From the NCBI RefSeq assembly GCF_014647375.1, contig NZ_BMPB01000003.1, positions 372,001 through 436,000 on the forward strand: 64,000 nt of DNA, read 5' to 3'. A model generated the notes under the pieces. The model worked only from the letters and a program-made list of their open reading frames with translations, made no database searches and was not told the DNA's origin. Position numbers and translations under genes: made by a program. Positions 32,427-42,049 of the stretch are shown piece after piece (the stretch's first letter is position 1; each line of letters starts with the position of its first letter). This DNA comes from Parabacteroides faecis. Lineage in GTDB: Bacteria; Bacteroidota; Bacteroidia; Bacteroidales; Tannerellaceae.

Positions 32427-33965
32427 ATGAAAAAATTATTCATCAGTGCCCTCGCTTTTCTGGCATTACCCTTATTTGCCCAAAAAGAGGCAAGTATCCG
32501 TGTGTATCCCCAACAGGGAACACAACAGATCAGTAAACATATTTACGGACAGTTTGCCGAACATCTGGGAACCTGTATATACGGCGGACTTTGGGTCGGT
32601 CCCGATTCCGATATCCCCAACACACAGGGATACCGTAACGATGTTCTCAATGCGTTGAAAAACTTACAAATCCCTAATCTTCGCTGGCCCGGAGGCTGTT
32701 TTGCAGATGAATATCACTGGATGGACGGTATCGGTCCGAAAGAGAACCGTCCGAAAATGGTAAACAACAACTGGGGCGGAACGATTGAAGACAACAGTTT
32801 CGGGACTCACGAGTTCCTCAACCTCTGCGAACTGCTCGGATGCGAACCTTATATCAGTGCCAATGTCGGTAGCGGAACCGTGGAAGAAATGGCGAAATGG
32901 ATTGAATATATGACTTCGGAAGGCGACAGCCCGATGGCACGCCTGCGCCGCCAGAACGGTCGCGACAAAGCATGGAAGGTCAAATTCATCGGGGTAGGAA
33001 ATGAAAGCTGGGGTTGCGGCGGCAGCATGCGTCCGGAGTACTATTCCGATCTGTACCGGCGTTACTCTACTTATTGCCGCAATTACGACGGAAACCGCCT
33101 GTTCAAGATTGCCAGCGGTGCCAGCGACTATGATTACAACTGGACGGAAGTGCTGATGCAAAACGTAGGCGGCCGTATGGACGGGCTTTCCCTGCATTAC
33201 TACACCGTCGCAGGTTGGAACGGAAGCAAAGGATCGGCAACGGATTTCAATAAAGACGATTTCTACTGGACGATGGGCAAGTGCCTGGAAATAGAGGATG
33301 TGATCAGAAAGCACATTACCATCATGGATAAATACGATCCGAAAAAGAACGTCGCCCTGATGCTCGATGAATGGGGAACCTGGTGGGATGAAGAACCGGG
33401 AACGATCAACGGACACCTGTATCAGCAAAATACGATGCGCGATGCCTTCGTCGCCGCTCTTTCACTGAATGTATTCCACAAATACACCGATCGCCTGAAA
33501 ATGACCAATATCGCCCAGATCGTCAACGTGCTTCAATCCATGATCCTCACGAACGGCCCGAAGATGTTGCTCACTCCGACTTACTATGTTTTTGAAATGT
33601 ATAAAGTACATCAGGATGCCATATATCTTCCGATGGATCTGATCTGCGATAAAACGAAAGTACGTGACAACCGGGAAGTTCCTATGTTGAGCGCATCTGC
33701 TTCGAAAGATAAGAACGGCTCGATCCATATCACACTCGCCAATGTGGATACCGACAATGCACAAAATATATCCCTCGACCTGCAAGGCGAGAAGATATCC
33801 GGGGTAAGTGGCCGGATACTGACATCCGGTTCCATCAACGACCATAACACTTTCGAGCAACCGGACGTGGTTAAACCGACAGTATTCAACGGTGCCAAAG
33901 TGGAAAAAGGCCGGCTGAATATCAATCTTCCTGCCAAATCGATCGTCGTACTGGAAGTGAAGTAA
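32427..33965 (+). CDS. abfA: GH51 alpha-L-arabinofuranosidase
   Basis: A 512-residue exported enzyme: signal peptide 1-18 (LALPLFAQ), then a (beta/alpha)8 catalytic domain and a C-terminal beta-sandwich. It hydrolyses terminal non-reducing alpha-L-arabinofuranosyl residues from arabinan, arabinoxylan or arabinogalactan. Family signatures are '[14 protein letters not shown]', '[15 protein letters not shown]', the acid/base E193 in 'GVGNESWG' and the nucleophile E315 in 'LDEWGTWW'. Length is normal for GH51. The upstream region carries direct repeats and an inverted repeat suggesting specific regulation. A hairpin terminator follows the stop. Confidence 0.93.
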   Translation: MKKLFISALAFLALPLFAQKEASIRVYPQQGTQQISKHIYGQFAEHLGTCIYGGLWVGPDSDIPNTQGYRNDVLNALKNLQIPNLRWPGGCFADEYHWMDGIGPKENRPKMVNNNWGGTIEDNSFGTHEFLNLCELLGCEPYISANVGSGTVEEMAKWIEYMTSEGDSPMARLRRQNGRDKAWKVKFIGVGNESWGCGGSMRPEYYSDLYRRYSTYCRNYDGNRLFKIASGASDYDYNWTEVLMQNVGGRMDGLSLHYYTVAGWNGSKGSATDFNKDDFYWTMGKCLEIEDVIRKHITIMDKYDPKKNVALMLDEWGTWWDEEPGTINGHLYQQNTMRDAFVAALSLNVFHKYTDRLKMTNIAQIVNVLQSMILTNGPKMLLTPTYYVFEMYKVHQDAIYLPMDLICDKTKVRDNREVPMLSASASKDKNGSIHITLANVDTDNAQNISLDLQGEKISGVSGRILTSGSINDHNTFEQPDVVKPTVFNGAKVEKGRLNINLPAKSIVVLEVK

Positions 33966-33982
33966 CTTTTTCATCGTATTTT

Positions 33983-34018
33983 ACCATCCTGCCGGTAAAT
34001 TCGTGCCGGTAGGATGGT
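33983..34018 (+). terminator. Terminator after the arabinofuranosidase gene
   Basis: ACCATCCTGCCGG (33983-33995) pairs with 34006-34018 over 13 bp with one G-U pair; TTT follows. The right arm touches the -33 element of the next promoter. Confidence 0.7.
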
Positions 34019-34047
34019 TTGCGCCTCCTTTAAATTGTATACATTTG
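34018..34047 (+). promoter_or_regulatory. Promoter of the M1 aminopeptidase gene
   Basis: TTTG (34018-34021), 18-base spacer and TACATTTG (34040-34047): a full Bacteroidetes -33/-7 promoter, 21 bases before the start codon at 34069. Confidence 0.65.
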
Positions 34048-34068
34048 CGGGATAATAATCTCACTCGA

Positions 34069-36123
34069 ATGAAACTCTTACCAAAAATACTACTGGCATG
34101 TTTATTAACGGGGCAGACCGTTCATGCTCAAACAGAATTCCGGATTTACGATACTATACAAGTCACCCACCACAATCTGCACTTCGATATCCGTAATTTC
34201 AAAGACCAGACATTATACGGCAAAGCAGATATATCCATCCGGAGTAAGATGGATGACCTGAAATATGTTCCTTTGCTTTTGCGACAAATGGAAATAGACA
34301 GTATTTGGGTGAATGGTTCGCTCCTTTCCGGTTATCAATACAATGATACTTTGCTGCGGATACCATTGGTTTCCCCTCTGAATGAAGGTGACAAATCGGT
34401 GGTTTCCATCGCATACCACGGTACCCCGGCTGCTGCCGAATTTGGAGGATTCTTATTTAACGACAGTCTGCGAATGGCATATAATATGGGAGCATCGATC
34501 AATGATATCCCCCATAGCTACGGACGGGGTTGGTTTCCCGCCGTCGATGATTTCCGGTCGAGAAGTACTTTCGACCTTCATTTCAGAGTTGAAAGCGGCC
34601 TGAAAGCGATCGGGAACGGATTGCTGAAAGATACGGTCTCCAACGGGGACGGAACGACCACATGGCATTGGACTGTCAACCAGCCAATCCCGGAATATCT
34701 GGTCAATGTGGCGGTCGGTGATTACCGGAAGATCGAAATGAGCCACCGACAAGCCGACAGAACACTGCCTATCGATATATACGTATTACCCCAGGAGGTC
34801 GAAAATGCCAGGGAAGCCTATGCGATCGTCCCCGGAATACTGGAGAGCATGGAAAAACGATTCGGCGAATATGCGTTCGACCGGGTAGGATACGTATCCG
34901 TCAACAGTCCCGGAGGTGCTATGGAGCATGTGGGGAATATATCCATGCCGATGAATCCACAGCCTACCCTCGATTATCAGTTATATATCATTCACGAATT
35001 GATACACGGATGGTTCGGGAATAAAGTGACCTGTGCCACAGCCGGAGACATGTGGTTAAACGAAGGGATCACGACCTTCTGCCAGGAACTGGTATTTCAG
35101 GACCTGTTCTCACAACAGGAGGCAAAAAACGATTCTGAGGGTAATCTTTTGTTCGTTCTTTCCAGTTCCTTAAACTACGACGGAGGTTATTATCCTTTAC
35201 AGGGAATGCCGCAGGAACACACCTACGGCATAGCGACGTACTACAAAGGAGCAGCCGTGATGCATACGTTACGTTATTACCTCGGTGACGACCTGCTGAT
35301 ACCTGCCCTGAAAGACTATATAGATACTTTTGCCTTCCGGCATGTCACAACCGACGAATTCAAAGACTTCCTGTCGGTCCATACCGGGAAAAACCTGGAT
35401 GATTTTTTCAACCTGTGGATAAAACAACCCGGATTTCCGGCGTTCGAGATCGATTCGATCGTTTCCACGCAGGTGAACGACGGATATAAGGAAACAATCT
35501 TTCTGGAACAGAAATTATGCCATGCCAACGAATACGGGCATAATGTACGTGTCCCGATCACTCTGTTCGACGAAACAGGGAAAGAAAGCACGGAGATAGA
35601 AGTGACGGCGACCGGAGAAAAACCTTCGTTCATGACGCAAACTTCGTTCAAACCGGCCTATTGGGTCGTCAACAGAAACAACGATGTAGCATTAGCTTCT
35701 TTTACCCGGCAGTTATCAATCAATAATCCCGGCCAATATTCTCTGCCCGGGTATAACCTTGAACTGGAGTGTAAGCAGGTAAAGGACCCGGTAAATGTCT
35801 ATTTACAACATTATTGGGTGGCACCGGACGCCATGCAGACAAAGTCGGATATTCTTTTATCGGATACTCATTATTGGCGCATAGCCGGTCATATCCCTGC
35901 TTCCTGTTCGTTAAGCGGAACGTTTACGATCGATAAAAAGTATCTGGACAGCGAGCTGTTGAAAGACGGTCCGGAAGAAGTGCTCGTCATGTACCGCCCT
36001 ACCCCTTCCGATAACTGGCAGGAGCTTTCTGCTGGTTCGTTGGAACAGGGATATTTTATCGTTGCCGACAATCTCAAACCTGGGGAATATTGCCTGGCTG
36101 TTCGAGTTTTAAACAGAAATTAA
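34069..36123 (+). CDS. M1-family metalloaminopeptidase, exported
   Basis: A 684-residue protein with signal peptide (1-21, ending VHAQ). It has the gluzincin zinc site HELIH at 309-313 and the third ligand E332 in 'WLNEGIT', preceded by the exopeptidase motif 'GGAMEHVG'. M1 enzymes remove N-terminal amino acids from peptides; here it would act in the periplasm or at the surface. The C-terminal 200 residues are a beta-rich region. The start was set at the signal peptide; an upstream in-frame ATG at 34003 lies inside the terminator hairpin. A single-gene unit with its own promoter. Confidence 0.88.
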   Translation: MKLLPKILLACLLTGQTVHAQTEFRIYDTIQVTHHNLHFDIRNFKDQTLYGKADISIRSKMDDLKYVPLLLRQMEIDSIWVNGSLLSGYQYNDTLLRIPLVSPLNEGDKSVVSIAYHGTPAAAEFGGFLFNDSLRMAYNMGASINDIPHSYGRGWFPAVDDFRSRSTFDLHFRVESGLKAIGNGLLKDTVSNGDGTTTWHWTVNQPIPEYLVNVAVGDYRKIEMSHRQADRTLPIDIYVLPQEVENAREAYAIVPGILESMEKRFGEYAFDRVGYVSVNSPGGAMEHVGNISMPMNPQPTLDYQLYIIHELIHGWFGNKVTCATAGDMWLNEGITTFCQELVFQDLFSQQEAKNDSEGNLLFVLSSSLNYDGGYYPLQGMPQEHTYGIATYYKGAAVMHTLRYYLGDDLLIPALKDYIDTFAFRHVTTDEFKDFLSVHTGKNLDDFFNLWIKQPGFPAFEIDSIVSTQVNDGYKETIFLEQKLCHANEYGHNVRVPITLFDETGKESTEIEVTATGEKPSFMTQTSFKPAYWVVNRNNDVALASFTRQLSINNPGQYSLPGYNLELECKQVKDPVNVYLQHYWVAPDAMQTKSDILLSDTHYWRIAGHIPASCSLSGTFTIDKKYLDSELLKDGPEEVLVMYRPTPSDNWQELSAGSLEQGYFIVADNLKPGEYCLAVRVLNRN

Positions 36124-36135
36124 TCACAAATCACA

Positions 36136-36166
36136 ATTGTGTATTATCAATTGTTTTCTACCTTTG
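36136..36166 (+). promoter_or_regulatory. Promoter of the nucleotidyltransferase gene
   Basis: ATTG (36136-36139), 19-base spacer and an exact -7 TACCTTTG (36159-36166), 44 bases before the start codon. Confidence 0.5.
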
Positions 36167-36210
36167 TCGGCAGAATGAAAAATACACTATCTAATTAAAA
36201 TAAAAGAATT

Positions 36211-37122
36211 ATGAAACCTACATTATTTCTACTGGCTGCCGGTATGGGTAGCCGCTACGGAGGTTTGAAACAGTTGGACGGACTAGGTCCTAACGGGGAA
36301 ACAATCATGGATTATTCAATCTACGATGCTATTCAAGCCGGTTTCGGAAAGCTCGTCTTTGTTATCCGCAAAGATTTTGAACAAGATTTTCGTGATAAGA
36401 TCATTTCTAAATATGAAGGTCATATTCCTTGCGAATTAGTATTCCAGGCTATCGATAATCTTCCCGAAGGATTTACCTGCCCGGCAGAACGCACAAAACC
36501 ATGGGGTACGAACCATGCCGTTATGATGGGTGCCGACGTGATCAAGGAACCGTTCGCTGTAATCAACTGTGACGACTTCTATGGCCGCGATTCTTTCCAG
36601 GTAATGGGCAAATTCCTTTCAGCACTGCCTGACGGTTCTGAAAACACGTATGCAATGGTCGGTTTCCGCGTAGGAAATACGTTGAGCGAAAGCGGTACCG
36701 TTTCCCGTGGTATTTGCAGCACAGACGAAAACGAGTTGTTGACTTCTGTTGTTGAACGTACCAAGATCCAGCGTCTGGACGGTGAAGTTAAATACATCGG
36801 CGACGACGGCGAATGGGTGGCTACTCCCGACACTACTCCGGTAAGTATGAACTTCTGGGGCTTCACACCCGACTATTTCGCTTACAGCAAAGATTTCTTC
36901 AAAGTGTTCCTGAGCGATCCGAAGAATATGGAAAATCTGAAAAGCGAATTTTTCATTCCTTTGATGGTCGATAAGCTGATCAGCACCAGTACGGCTACTG
37001 TAAAAGTATTGGATACGAACAGCAAATGGTTCGGAGTAACTTATCCGGAAGACCGTCAGGAAGTTGTCGATAAGATCCAGGCATTGGTCGATGCTGGTGA
37101 ATATCCAGAAAAGCTGTTTTAA
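36211..37122 (+). CDS. NDP-sugar-type nucleotidyltransferase
   Basis: A 303-residue cytoplasmic protein. The N-terminal nucleotide-binding signature 'LLAAGMGSRYGGLKQL' (residues 7-22), the 'VINCDDFYG' metal-binding block and the 'GFTPDYFAYSKDFF' region are typical of the MobA/RfbA-like NTP_transferase superfamily that makes activated sugars from NTP and a sugar phosphate. The exact sugar cannot be told. Conserved in Bacteroidales as a stand-alone gene, as here: own promoter and a strong terminator. Confidence 0.8.
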   Translation: MKPTLFLLAAGMGSRYGGLKQLDGLGPNGETIMDYSIYDAIQAGFGKLVFVIRKDFEQDFRDKIISKYEGHIPCELVFQAIDNLPEGFTCPAERTKPWGTNHAVMMGADVIKEPFAVINCDDFYGRDSFQVMGKFLSALPDGSENTYAMVGFRVGNTLSESGTVSRGICSTDENELLTSVVERTKIQRLDGEVKYIGDDGEWVATPDTTPVSMNFWGFTPDYFAYSKDFFKVFLSDPKNMENLKSEFFIPLMVDKLISTSTATVKVLDTNSKWFGVTYPEDRQEVVDKIQALVDAGEYPEKLF

Positions 37123-37140
37123 CAACTGAACAATCATACA

Positions 37141-37187
37141 AAATTCCCGGTAGAGCTGTTATTTTTCAGTTATTCTACCGGGAATTT
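37141..37187 (+). terminator. Intrinsic terminator after the nucleotidyltransferase gene
   Basis: A perfect 14-bp stem AAATTCCCGGTAGA (37141-37154) with 37174-37187, followed by CTTTTTCT. Confidence 0.88.
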
Positions 37188-37239
37188 CTTTTTCTCACCA
37201 AAAATCTGTAATATTGTTCCAAATTATGTAATCGCACAC

Positions 37240-37836
37240 ATGGGGATCAAAGAAAAAACAGACACGGAATTAGCCATCTTACTCACTCTTAATGATGAAG
37301 CGGCTTTCAGTGAACTATATGTGCGCTATAAAGACAAATTGTATTACTTCTGCCTCCATTTACTCAAATCAAAAGAAGAAGCCAACGATATCGTTCAGGA
37401 AATATTTATCCGTATCTGGGAATCACGTAACTTCATCAACCCGGACCTCTCTTTTTCATCTTTTCTCTATACAATGGCACGCAACAGGATTCTTAATTAT
37501 TTCCGGGATATCGATATCGATGAAAAGGTAAAAGAAATACTTGCCACACAAAAAGTTACGGAGGAAGAAGCGATCGACTCCAAAATAATCTACACTGAAT
37601 ATCAGGTGATCCTTCAGAATGCAATCAGCCAGCTTCCCCCGCAACGCCGGAAGATATTCAATATGAGCCGCATCGAAAGTATGTCTCATAAGGAAATTGC
37701 AGCCGAATTAGGTATTTCGGTCAATACCGTGCAGGAGCATATTTCAGAGGCACTCAAATTTATAAAAGCCTATTTCAGCAAACATGCGGATATGTCCATA
37801 AGCCTGTTGCTGGCAGCTTTTATCCTGTATAAATAA
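37240..37836 (+). CDS. ECF RNA polymerase sigma factor (Bacteroidales FecI-type)
   Basis: A 198-residue sigma-70 family protein. Region 2 spans about 25-92 ('FSELYVRYKDKLYYFCLHLL', 'ANDIVQEIFIRIWE', 'SFLYTMARNRILNYFRD'), region 4 about 130-180 ('ISQLPPQRRKIFNMSRIESMSHKEIAAELGISVNTVQEHI'). It directs transcription of SusC/SusD loci and is normally held by a FecR-type anti-sigma factor. The likely partner is the FecR-like gene at 45705, unusually at the other end of the locus and in the opposite direction. Its stop lies only 3 bases from the convergent sulfatase stop. Confidence 0.92.
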   Translation: MGIKEKTDTELAILLTLNDEAAFSELYVRYKDKLYYFCLHLLKSKEEANDIVQEIFIRIWESRNFINPDLSFSSFLYTMARNRILNYFRDIDIDEKVKEILATQKVTEEEAIDSKIIYTEYQVILQNAISQLPPQRRKIFNMSRIESMSHKEIAAELGISVNTVQEHISEALKFIKAYFSKHADMSISLLLAAFILYK

Positions 37837-37839
37837 TAC

Positions 37840-39180
37840 TTAGTTATTACTGAAAAAGTCGCCGGTTGTTTTAACTTCTTCCAGCTTTTCTTCTATCAGG
37901 GCCGTCAATTCCTTTACTATATCCGGATATTTGGTAGCCAGATTATATTTCTCCGAAGGATCGGCATTTATGTTAAACAGTAAAGGCAATTCACCTTTAA
38001 AATAATCCAGTCCCAACTGGCTGTATGTTTTCACATGCAACTTCCATTTGCCTTTCCGTACCGCCATCAGCTGATGGTCGATACCAAAATAGAAGAATGG
38101 CGTTTCCGGTTTCGGAGCCACACCTTCGTATCCCAGGTAAGAGGCTATATTCTTTCCGTCGATGACCCGGTCTGTCGGAATAGCTGCACCGCCCATCCAT
38201 ACGGAAGTGGCAAAAACATCCATGGAAGTTATAACCTCTTCATTGACCTGACCGTTCAGATGGCCCGCCCAGCTAACGAAACAAGGTACACGGACACCCC
38301 CTTCCCAGGTACTGCCTTTACCGTCGCGGAAGATACCGGCCGATCCGCCTTCCTCGTTCCGGGGCAGCCAGGGCCCGTTATCGCTCATAAACCAAACGAT
38401 CGTATTCTTATCAAGACCTTCTTTCCTTAGAGCAGACAAAATCTCCCCTACTCCCCAGTCGATCTCTTCCACCGCATCGCCGTAAGTACCCCTCTTGGAT
38501 TTGCCGATAAAGGCTTTTCCGGGATATAACGGAACATGAGGCATTGCATAAGGGACATAGACAAAGAAGTTTTCTTCCTTATGCTTTTTAATGAATGATA
38601 TCGCTTTTTCCGTGTAAAGCGCTGTCAGTTCCGACTGGTCGGGATTCATTTTGAGCGTATCATTTCCACACATCAAAGCTATATCCGGATATTTCGGGGG
38701 GATCATATCATTGCTGTACGGAAGACCTACATATTCATCGAAGCCGTTCTGCAAAGGCAAATATTCCTTCTTCGTACTTCCCAGATGCCACTTGCCATAG
38801 ATAGCCGTAGCATATCCCTGCTCTTTCAGCAATTCGGCCATCGTCAGTTCGCGGGGATGAATACCTCTTTCTGCATCCGGGCTCAGTACCCAGCGGAAGC
38901 CGGCACGCACCGGATAACGTCCTGTCAATAAGGAATAACGGCTTGCTGTTGAAGCCGGGGATGCACTGTAATAATTCGTAAAGCGCATACCGTCCAGAGC
39001 CATCCGGTCCAGATTAGGAGTCTTTATATCCGGATGTCCCGTCACACCTATATCTCCATACCCCATATCGTCACAGTAAATAATAACGATATTCGGGCGG
39101 GTGGTCTTGTTTTCTTTAGCGGCTGCCTGGCACAAAGGTACCGGCAGCAATGCTAAAGCTATTTTTATATGATTATTCAT
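37840..39180 (-). CDS. Sulfatase, serine-type, exported
   Basis: A 446-residue protein with signal peptide (1-20, 'LLPVPLCQAAA'). Metal ligands appear in 'IIYCDDMGYGDIG' (D37, D38); the formylglycine motif is S77-T-A-S-R81 followed by 'YSLLTGRYP'. The precursor residue is Ser, so activation needs an anSME-type radical SAM enzyme, as in most anaerobic Bacteroidales. Later blocks 'YGKWHLGS' and 'SDNGPW' are also standard. It removes sulfate esters from glycans such as mucin or glycosaminoglycans. The frame is open to a GTG at 39201, but the ATG at 39180 starts the signal peptide directly. Ten bases or more separate it from the upstream phosphatase gene. Confidence 0.9.
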   Translation of the reverse strand: MNNHIKIALALLPVPLCQAAAKENKTTRPNIVIIYCDDMGYGDIGVTGHPDIKTPNLDRMALDGMRFTNYYSASPASTASRYSLLTGRYPVRAGFRWVLSPDAERGIHPRELTMAELLKEQGYATAIYGKWHLGSTKKEYLPLQNGFDEYVGLPYSNDMIPPKYPDIALMCGNDTLKMNPDQSELTALYTEKAISFIKKHKEENFFVYVPYAMPHVPLYPGKAFIGKSKRGTYGDAVEEIDWGVGEILSALRKEGLDKNTIVWFMSDNGPWLPRNEEGGSAGIFRDGKGSTWEGGVRVPCFVSWAGHLNGQVNEEVITSMDVFATSVWMGGAAIPTDRVIDGKNIASYLGYEGVAPKPETPFFYFGIDHQLMAVRKGKWKLHVKTYSQLGLDYFKGELPLLFNINADPSEKYNLATKYPDIVKELTALIEEKLEEVKTTGDFFSNN

Positions 39181-39210
39181 TTTTGTTTTCTTTCCTGTCA
39201 CTTTTCCTTA

Positions 39211-40113
39211 TTACTTAAATACCTGTAACATCGGACGGCCGATCCATACCTGCGGCTGTTTCAGATTGAAGATATGAGCGATAGTGGCTGCCGTGTCAAA
39301 CTGCATCATGCTTTCAGAAAATTCATAACCTTTCTTGATTCCTTTTCCGGAAATAATGAAAGCTGTTTCCATTTCCTGCATCGTCTTACCACCATGTCCT
39401 TTATTGATCCCCCCGTGGTCGGAAGTAACAATAAAGATCGTATCATCCAACATACCGGCATTTTTTACAGCTTCTACGATCTGAGCGATATAACCATCCA
39501 ATACTTTCAGCATATTATAATACTCCGGGGTGTCATGGCCATCCGCATGGCCGATATGATCCGGGTTATCAAAAATGACCGCACACAGGTTCGGTTTGGC
39601 CGATTGGATATAGTCGACAGCATAACGAGCCGTAGCATCGGGTTCTTTTGAAGCCTCGGCCACATGCTTGTCGTAATTCAGCGCCAGGGTGTCCACAACA
39701 TAACGGATCCCTTTCCATTCGCAGACACAACCTATCTCAGCCTTCGGTTCCGATTCACGCAACAGGCCAAATACAGTCGGGAAAATGCCGTCTTTACTCA
39801 ATACCCGCGAAGGAAGTTCCGGTGTTCTCGATCCCCATTCCGTATATCCGTGTAATTCAGGACCTGCCCCCATAAACATGGATGCCCAGTTCACAGCACT
39901 GGAAGATGGCAGTACACTTCTTTTTTTCAACGTATAGGAACCATCCGCCATCAATTTCTTAACCGTGGGCATTTCCGCTTTCTCCACGCTATAGGCTCCC
40001 CAGCCGTCGAGACCGATCAATATGACATGTTTAGCCTTCCATTTGGCTGCAAACGAAACATTGGCAAATAAAAAAATAAAAGCAACGATATATAAATATT
40101 TTCTAGTATCCAT
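39211..40113 (-). CDS. Alkaline-phosphatase-superfamily phosphodiesterase/phosphatase, exported
   Basis: A 300-residue protein with signal peptide (1-22, 'FLFANVSFA'). Motifs of the nucleotide pyrophosphatase/phosphodiesterase branch: 'VILIGLDGWGAYSVEKAEMPTVKKL', nucleophile region 'SVLPSSSAVNWASMFMGAGP', 'DNPDHIGHADGHDTPEYY', and 'TSDHGGINKGHGG' for metal binding. It cleaves phosphate mono- or diesters outside the cytoplasm. In this locus it may release phosphate-linked groups from the glycan handled by the sulfatase and SusC/D. It probably shares a transcript with the sulfatase, and a partial terminator separates it from susD. Confidence 0.82.
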   Translation of the reverse strand: MDTRKYLYIVAFIFLFANVSFAAKWKAKHVILIGLDGWGAYSVEKAEMPTVKKLMADGSYTLKKRSVLPSSSAVNWASMFMGAGPELHGYTEWGSRTPELPSRVLSKDGIFPTVFGLLRESEPKAEIGCVCEWKGIRYVVDTLALNYDKHVAEASKEPDATARYAVDYIQSAKPNLCAVIFDNPDHIGHADGHDTPEYYNMLKVLDGYIAQIVEAVKNAGMLDDTIFIVTSDHGGINKGHGGKTMQEMETAFIISGKGIKKGYEFSESMMQFDTAATIAHIFNLKQPQVWIGRPMLQVFK

Positions 40114-40132
40114 ATTTTATGTATTAAATAAT

Positions 40133-40173
40133 AAAGGTTGTTTCTACGACAACACAGTCCGGAAACAACCTTT
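40133..40173 (-). terminator. Hairpin between susD and the phosphatase gene
   Basis: A perfect 12-bp stem (40133-40144 with 40162-40173). Read on the minus strand it ends in CCTTTATTATTT. It probably reduces expression of the enzymes relative to SusC/SusD. Confidence 0.6.
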
Positions 40174-40192
40174 AAGAGAGTATTGATATTAA

Positions 40193-42013
40193 TTATTCGG
40201 CAGTTTCCCAACCCGGGTTTTGTTTTAACTTAGGATTCAACGCTATTTCCTGAGTAGGGATAGGTTCCAGATAATATTTTTCCAGCCATCCCGACGGTTT
40301 TGCGAACAGGATAGAATATCCCTCATCAGCCCCATTGAGAATATTGAGCTTACCACCATAGTTACTGCTCTTCACCCATGCGCCTAATGGTTGTTTATTC
40401 ACATATTCCCCTTTCTTCCAACGTTTCAGGTCACGGAAACGGAAACCGTCACCCATCAGTTCGATACGACGCTCACGACGGATTTCCCACAACACGGGAT
40501 CTACGCTCTGGTCTCTGTTCAAATCGAAGGAAGCATCTATTTCCGATACATTCATAGATGGAATAACCGCACGAACACGAAGTTTATTGATAGTGGCATC
40601 AGCTACGGACTGAGAAAATTCACCTAATTCAAATTTAGCTTCAGCATAGTTCAGCATCACTTCTTCTATACCAAATAGCAGATAATCGACAGTAGAAGAA
40701 CGCAACGCCATATTATCGACGTGACGGTTATAATATTTCCAGAAATAGAACCCTAAATGGCTAACAAGGAATCCCTGTCCGTTCGGGTAGTTACGGAAAT
40801 GAGGGAAACCGGAAACCTGATACCCGACGAAGTTAGATACCGGTAAACTCTTGCCTGTCGCCGAGCCACCTATTTCTTCCATATAGTCAATATATTCACG
40901 ATCACTGGCAACTCCGGTATGCTCCCAACCGAATGATGTACCGGCGGCACCTGTCAGGTTCACTTTATATGGAGGAACTACCGTCCAATATAAACGGCGG
41001 TCACGGTGACGGAACTGGGCATTCAGATCCTTATCGCCTTCATACACCTTACTGGTAGAAACCGGACGTCCGTCTGAACATAGATAACTGTCAACAGCAT
41101 CTTTTGTCAGGTCGACGTACCATGCCGAAGAGCGGATCACGCGTGTAATACTATGGGTTACCATATCCGTTTCATATTGTTTAGCCAGGATCACCCCTGT
41201 TTTTCCAACCAATTCTTCCGAATTATAAAGATCATCATAATTAGACATGATAGCAGGATAAGTATTCATCAACTTTTCTGAAGCATCTGCACAAGCCCGC
41301 AGGTAAGTTTCGCTATCATTCAATCCGTGATATTTACGCCATGTACCTTCAAACAATCCGAAACGGGAAATCAGGGCTCTGACAACATGAACATTGATCG
41401 TATTTGTCCCTGTACCATCCTCTTTGATATGTTCTTCTGCCCATTGCAGCTCTTCCAGAATATGTTTGGCGACTTCGTCTCTCGGAGTCCGCTCACAATA
41501 AAGTTCTTCCGTATCCGTATCATCCAGCACTCTGTCGATCCAGGGCACATCGCCATAAGCCGCCATCATATCGAAATAACGTAAAGCTCTGAAAAAGTAA
41601 CCGACACTTCTCCAGTGGTCTTTATCGACATCACTCATGGAAGAACCATCGATATTCTGCAACATTATATTTACACGACGGATAAACGTAAAGCTCCAGG
41701 AATCGCTGGTCGCCGGTAATTTCTTTAACTGATATGCATAATCGGACTCTCCTCCGGAATTGGCATAAATTATATTATCCGTATCATACTCACTCGATAT
41801 ATTGGCCGGTGTATAACCACCATCCGTTGGAAATCCGTCGAAATATTCATACAATCCCCAGGCATACGTTTTGAAGTTATCATTCGTTTCAAATGCAGTC
41901 GCTTCAGTCTGCTGGTCCAAGGGGATTTTATCCAAAAAATCACTTGAACAGCCCGTCAATCCCAAACCGGTTAAAGCGATGACCGGTAATACGATATATT
42001 TTTTCAAATTCAT
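40193..42013 (-). CDS. SusD/RagB-family glycan-binding lipoprotein
   Basis: A 606-residue outer-surface lipoprotein with lipobox at C22 (LTGC). The N-terminal 'SSDFLDKIPLDQQTEATAF', the TPR-like middle and the C-terminal 'EIRRERRIELMGDGFRFRDLKRW' are hallmarks of the SusD family. SusD proteins bind glycans at the lid of the paired SusC transporter. The ATG at 42013 is preferred because the signal peptide begins there, although the frame is open 8 codons further upstream. It follows the susC-like gene after about 36 bases on the same strand. Confidence 0.92.
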   Translation of the reverse strand: MNLKKYIVLPVIALTGLGLTGCSSDFLDKIPLDQQTEATAFETNDNFKTYAWGLYEYFDGFPTDGGYTPANISSEYDTDNIIYANSGGESDYAYQLKKLPATSDSWSFTFIRRVNIMLQNIDGSSMSDVDKDHWRSVGYFFRALRYFDMMAAYGDVPWIDRVLDDTDTEELYCERTPRDEVAKHILEELQWAEEHIKEDGTGTNTINVHVVRALISRFGLFEGTWRKYHGLNDSETYLRACADASEKLMNTYPAIMSNYDDLYNSEELVGKTGVILAKQYETDMVTHSITRVIRSSAWYVDLTKDAVDSYLCSDGRPVSTSKVYEGDKDLNAQFRHRDRRLYWTVVPPYKVNLTGAAGTSFGWEHTGVASDREYIDYMEEIGGSATGKSLPVSNFVGYQVSGFPHFRNYPNGQGFLVSHLGFYFWKYYNRHVDNMALRSSTVDYLLFGIEEVMLNYAEAKFELGEFSQSVADATINKLRVRAVIPSMNVSEIDASFDLNRDQSVDPVLWEIRRERRIELMGDGFRFRDLKRWKKGEYVNKQPLGAWVKSSNYGGKLNILNGADEGYSILFAKPSGWLEKYYLEPIPTQEIALNPKLKQNPGWETAE

Positions 42014-42049
42014 ATTCTTTCTTTTTAATAGTTTCATAATAATACAGAA

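Noticed and set aside
32664-33974. Long minus-strand open frames (254 and 170 codons) opposite the GH51 gene.
   Set aside because: GH51 has complete family motifs; the antisense frames have no recognisable features and no promoter.
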